A stretch of DNA of 15,529 nucleotides from a bacterium. GTDB lineage: Bacteria; Patescibacteriota; Minisyncoccia; UBA6257; GWB1-50-10. The stretch spans positions 1 through 15,529 of the forward strand of contig JAKAHO010000015.1 of NCBI GenBank assembly GCA_021814835.1. Direction: 5' to 3'. Shown piece after piece: positions 13,587 through 15,529 of the stretch (position 1 is its first letter; each line of letters begins with the position of its first letter). Under the pieces are notes generated by a model, which was given only the letters and a program-made list of their open reading frames with translations, was not told the origin of the DNA and did no database searches. The translations under genes were made by a program, and so were the position numbers.

Positions 13587-13640
13587 ATCCACACCCCGCA
13601 TATTGCGCACTAGCGCGCGCTTCGGTACGATAGGGTGGAT
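13587..13640 (+). promoter_or_regulatory. Folded 5' leader of the acidic microprotein mRNA
   Basis: ATCCAC-A-CC (13587-13595) pairs with GGGTGGAT (13633-13640) over 8 bp with one bulged A. It encloses a GC-rich, alternately pairing core (GCGC repeats around a TTCG). About 37 nt of A/T-rich single-stranded sequence then leads to the ATG, with no SD. It may be a regulator, a stabiliser of the mRNA, or simply a GC-rich leader. Confidence 0.4.
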
Positions 13641-13677
13641 ACAATAATAGTCGAATAAAAACCAACGTTTACTATTT

Positions 13678-13842
13678 ATGCGATCATTGAGGGACGACGG
13701 AATTTACACAAACGGGGACGACGAGGAGCTTTTGGAAGAAGGAGTAGCTCCCGCGATTGTGAATGACCCCGCGCTTGAGGATGGAGAAGAAGTAATTGAA
13801 GAACCTGAGATAGAAACGGAGGAAGAAGAGGACGCTTTCTAA
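13678..13842 (+). CDS. Small, highly acidic protein (54 aa), unknown function
   Basis: The reading frame from ATG 13678 to TAA 13842 encodes 54 aa, beginning MRSLRDDGIYTNGDDEELLE and ending EIETEEEEDAF. Well over a third of the residues are Asp or Glu, and there are almost no basic residues after position 5. No cysteine, membrane segment or signal peptide is present, so it is probably cytosolic and partly disordered. The unit is complete: a near-consensus promoter, a folded leader and its own terminator. This argues that it is a real, well-expressed gene and not a chance frame. No family is recognised. A role in binding a basic partner such as a polymerase, ribosomal or nucleic-acid-binding protein is only a guess from the charge. 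Confidence 0.7.
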   Translation: MRSLRDDGIYTNGDDEELLEEGVAPAIVNDPALEDGEEVIEEPEIETEEEEDAF

Positions 13843-13859
13843 CCCGTAGCTTTCTCTCT

Positions 13860-13890
13860 AAATCCCACCGTTTTCACGCGTGGGATTTTT
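13860..13890 (+). terminator. Terminator of the acidic microprotein gene
   Basis: AAATCCCAC (13860-13868) pairs perfectly with GTGGGATTT (13880-13888), and the T-run continues to 13890. It lies 17 nt after the stop codon and isolates the unit from the penicillin-binding protein gene. Confidence 0.92.
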
Positions 13891-13931
13891 CTTTGCGTTT
13901 GTTACGATTAAAGAAGATACAGACCAACCAT

Positions 13932-15529
13932 ATGAAAAAACTACTTCACAAAAAAAGCACGGGTTTTCTCATTGCACTCGCGATAGGCGCGTTCTTTTTG
14001 AGTGTGTGTGCAATCGGCGCAATGTATATCGCCTACTCGCTCCACAACCTCCCCTCGCCATCGGACTTCGGAAAGCGTGTGGTGAGCCAATCGACAAAAC
14101 TCTACGACCGCACAGGCGAAACATTATTGTATGAAATTCACGGGGATGAAAAACGCACTATCGTCCCGTTTGAAGAAATTCCCGATAATATGAAAAATGC
14201 GGTACTCGCCGCCGAGGATGCAAATTTTTATACCGAACCCGGGTTCAACTGGAGGGGTATGATACGCGCGTTTATTGTAAACATCCAACAGGGAAAAATT
14301 ACTCAAGGCGGCTCAACGCTGACACAGCAACTTGTGAAAAAAACACTTCTCTCTGATGAACGCACGTATATACGCAAAATAAAAGAAATCATTCTCGCGG
14401 TCGAGCTCGAATCAAAATATTCAAAAAATGAAATTTTCGGTTTTTATCTGAACCAAATTCCGTTTGGTTCCAACGCCTACGGCGTGGAAGCCGCGAGTCA
14501 AATTTATTACAACAAACACGTAAAAGACCTTACGCTTAGAGAGGCGACCATTCTTGCAAGTATGCTTAAGGCGCCAAGTTATTTCTCACCATGGGGCTCG
14601 AATACAAAAGACCTTATGGCGCGCAGTAATTACGTACTCGATCGCATGGCGGAACTCGGCACCGCCTCAGCAAGCGACGTGGCAAAAGCAAAAAAGGAAA
14701 CGCCGAATTTCGCGCCTGCGAACCTCGGCACGATTATTGCACCCCACTTCTCGCTCGCAGTGAAAGATTATCTTGTAGGAAAATACGGAGAAGATACGGT
14801 AAATAATGGCGGACTCCGCGTGATTACAACTATAGACTTGAAACTCCAAGCGATTGCGGAAAAGGCGGCTCTTGAGGGCGCAAAACGCAACGCGGAACTT
14901 TACCAAGGTTACAATACCGCACTCATTGCAGAAGACCCTAAAACGGGTCAGATTCTCTCGATGGTGGGCTCTAAAGACTACTTCGGGAAGCCGGAACCTG
15001 AGGGTTGCACGCCGGGCGTAAGCTGTAAATTCGAGGGTAATTTCAATGTGGCAACACAAGGCCTCCGCCAACCCGGTTCGGCATTAAAGCCGTTTGTATA
15101 TATGACCGCATTCTCAAAGGGTTACTCGCCGAAAACGGTATTGCTTGATGTGCCGACAGAATTTGATACGCGCAACGATCCGGAAACGAGTTATAAACCC
15201 GGAAACTTTGATGGATTGTTTAGGGGGCCGGTACGAATGGAACAATCACTTGCGCAATCATTAAACGTGCCTGCGGTTGAAACGTTGTATCTTGCGGGGT
15301 TTGATGATGTGCTGAAAAATCTTGCAAACTTCGGCATCACAACGCTTAAAGAGCGGTGGCGCTATGGTCTCTCGCTCACATTGGGAGGCGGAGAAATTAA
15401 ACTTATTGATCTTGTAAAAGCATACTCAGTACTCTCGCAGAATGGCGTGCTGCACGACCAGCAATTAGTGTTGAAAGTGACTGATGCAAATAATAATGTG
15501 CTTGAGGAATATAAAGATAAAAACAATCA
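13932..15529 (+). CDS. Class A penicillin-binding protein (transglycosylase/transpeptidase), 3' end outside the window
   Basis: A bifunctional peptidoglycan synthase of the PBP1A type; 532 codons are visible and the frame is still open at the edge. There is an N-terminal membrane anchor (about 10-35, TGFLIALAIGAFFLSVCAIG). The GT51 glycosyltransferase has catalytic E95 in LAAEDANFY and the motif QGGSTLTQQLVKK, then the family segment NEIFGFYLNQIPFGSNAYGVEAAS. The transpeptidase has the S-x-x-K active site at S383 (RQPGSALKPFVY) and S-x-N in QSLNVPAVE; the K-T/S-G motif would lie beyond the window. The His usual in the GT51 E-D-x-x-F-x-x-H motif is Glu (E102). It would act with lipid II made through the pathway that includes the murE-like ligase. 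No SD is seen. Confidence 0.93.
   Translation, partial: MKKLLHKKSTGFLIALAIGAFFLSVCAIGAMYIAYSLHNLPSPSDFGKRVVSQSTKLYDRTGETLLYEIHGDEKRTIVPFEEIPDNMKNAVLAAEDANFYTEPGFNWRGMIRAFIVNIQQGKITQGGSTLTQQLVKKTLLSDERTYIRKIKEIILAVELESKYSKNEIFGFYLNQIPFGSNAYGVEAASQIYYNKHVKDLTLREATILASMLKAPSYFSPWGSNTKDLMARSNYVLDRMAELGTASASDVAKAKKETPNFAPANLGTIIAPHFSLAVKDYLVGKYGEDTVNNGGLRVITTIDLKLQAIAEKAALEGAKRNAELYQGYNTALIAEDPKTGQILSMVGSKDYFGKPEPEGCTPGVSCKFEGNFNVATQGLRQPGSALKPFVYMTAFSKGYSPKTVLLDVPTEFDTRNDPETSYKPGNFDGLFRGPVRMEQSLAQSLNVPAVETLYLAGFDDVLKNLANFGITTLKERWRYGLSLTLGGGEIKLIDLVKAYSVLSQNGVLHDQQLVLKVTDANNNVLEEYKDKNN

Overview
The window reads as a chromosomal segment of a small-genome bacterium of the Candidate Phyla Radiation (Patescibacteria, most likely a Parcubacteria-type lineage with roughly 50% GC). 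The lineage is inferred from gene content and protein architecture, not from a marker tree. Genes are densely packed. The MurE-like ligase lacks its N-terminal domain, PolA lacks a proofreading site, and YebC has lost its middle domain. Few genes have a Shine-Dalgarno (SD) sequence. TGA is used as a stop (for example in ruvC), so the TGA=Gly code of Gracilibacteria and Absconditabacteria is excluded. There is no sign of prophage, IS element, CRISPR array or tRNA.

Layout. Positions 1-2598 are on the minus strand: the start of a beta-CASP/metallo-beta-lactamase nuclease gene, a murE-like ligase, ruvA, and an AT-rich HEPN-like gene of unknown role. Positions 2599-3942 hold a structured or repeat-like 111-bp block, rpsT (+), a shared terminator, and holA (-). 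Positions 3912-6290 hold a small lipoprotein gene (-) with its own promoter and terminator, then the pilus/secretion ATPase pilB (+). Positions 6291-6574 are the longest gap between protein genes (284 bp). On the minus strand it appears to encode a structured RNA of about 184 nt, with a consensus promoter (TTGACA-17-TAGGAT) and an intrinsic terminator. Positions 6575-8070 are ruvB-tsaE (+) ending in a long perfect terminator. Positions 8122-8661 hold an inverted repeat and a membrane-anchored protein (-). Positions 8747-13530 are a tight + strand cluster: polA, histidine kinase, yebC, ruvC. Positions 13547-13890 form a self-contained unit: strong promoter, folded leader, a 54-aa very acidic protein and a terminator. 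From 13932 to the end runs a class A penicillin-binding protein, cut by the window edge. No stretch over 300 bases lacks a feature.

How the genes fit together. Most are housekeeping. RuvA, RuvB and RuvC are all present in separate transcription units and would form the Holliday-junction resolvasome. PolA and HolA serve replication and repair. S20 (bS20), YebC and TsaE serve translation. The MurE-like ligase and the penicillin-binding protein act in peptidoglycan synthesis. PilB powers type IV pili or a related export system. The histidine kinase has no response regulator next to it.

The most interesting points are the candidate ncRNA between pilB and ruvB; a recurring -10-like box placed 6-9 nt before start codons, which suggests leaderless mRNAs; the 2611-2721 block; the HEPN-like gene of foreign composition; and the orphan acidic microprotein. 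All functional assignments come from motif reading, with no database search.
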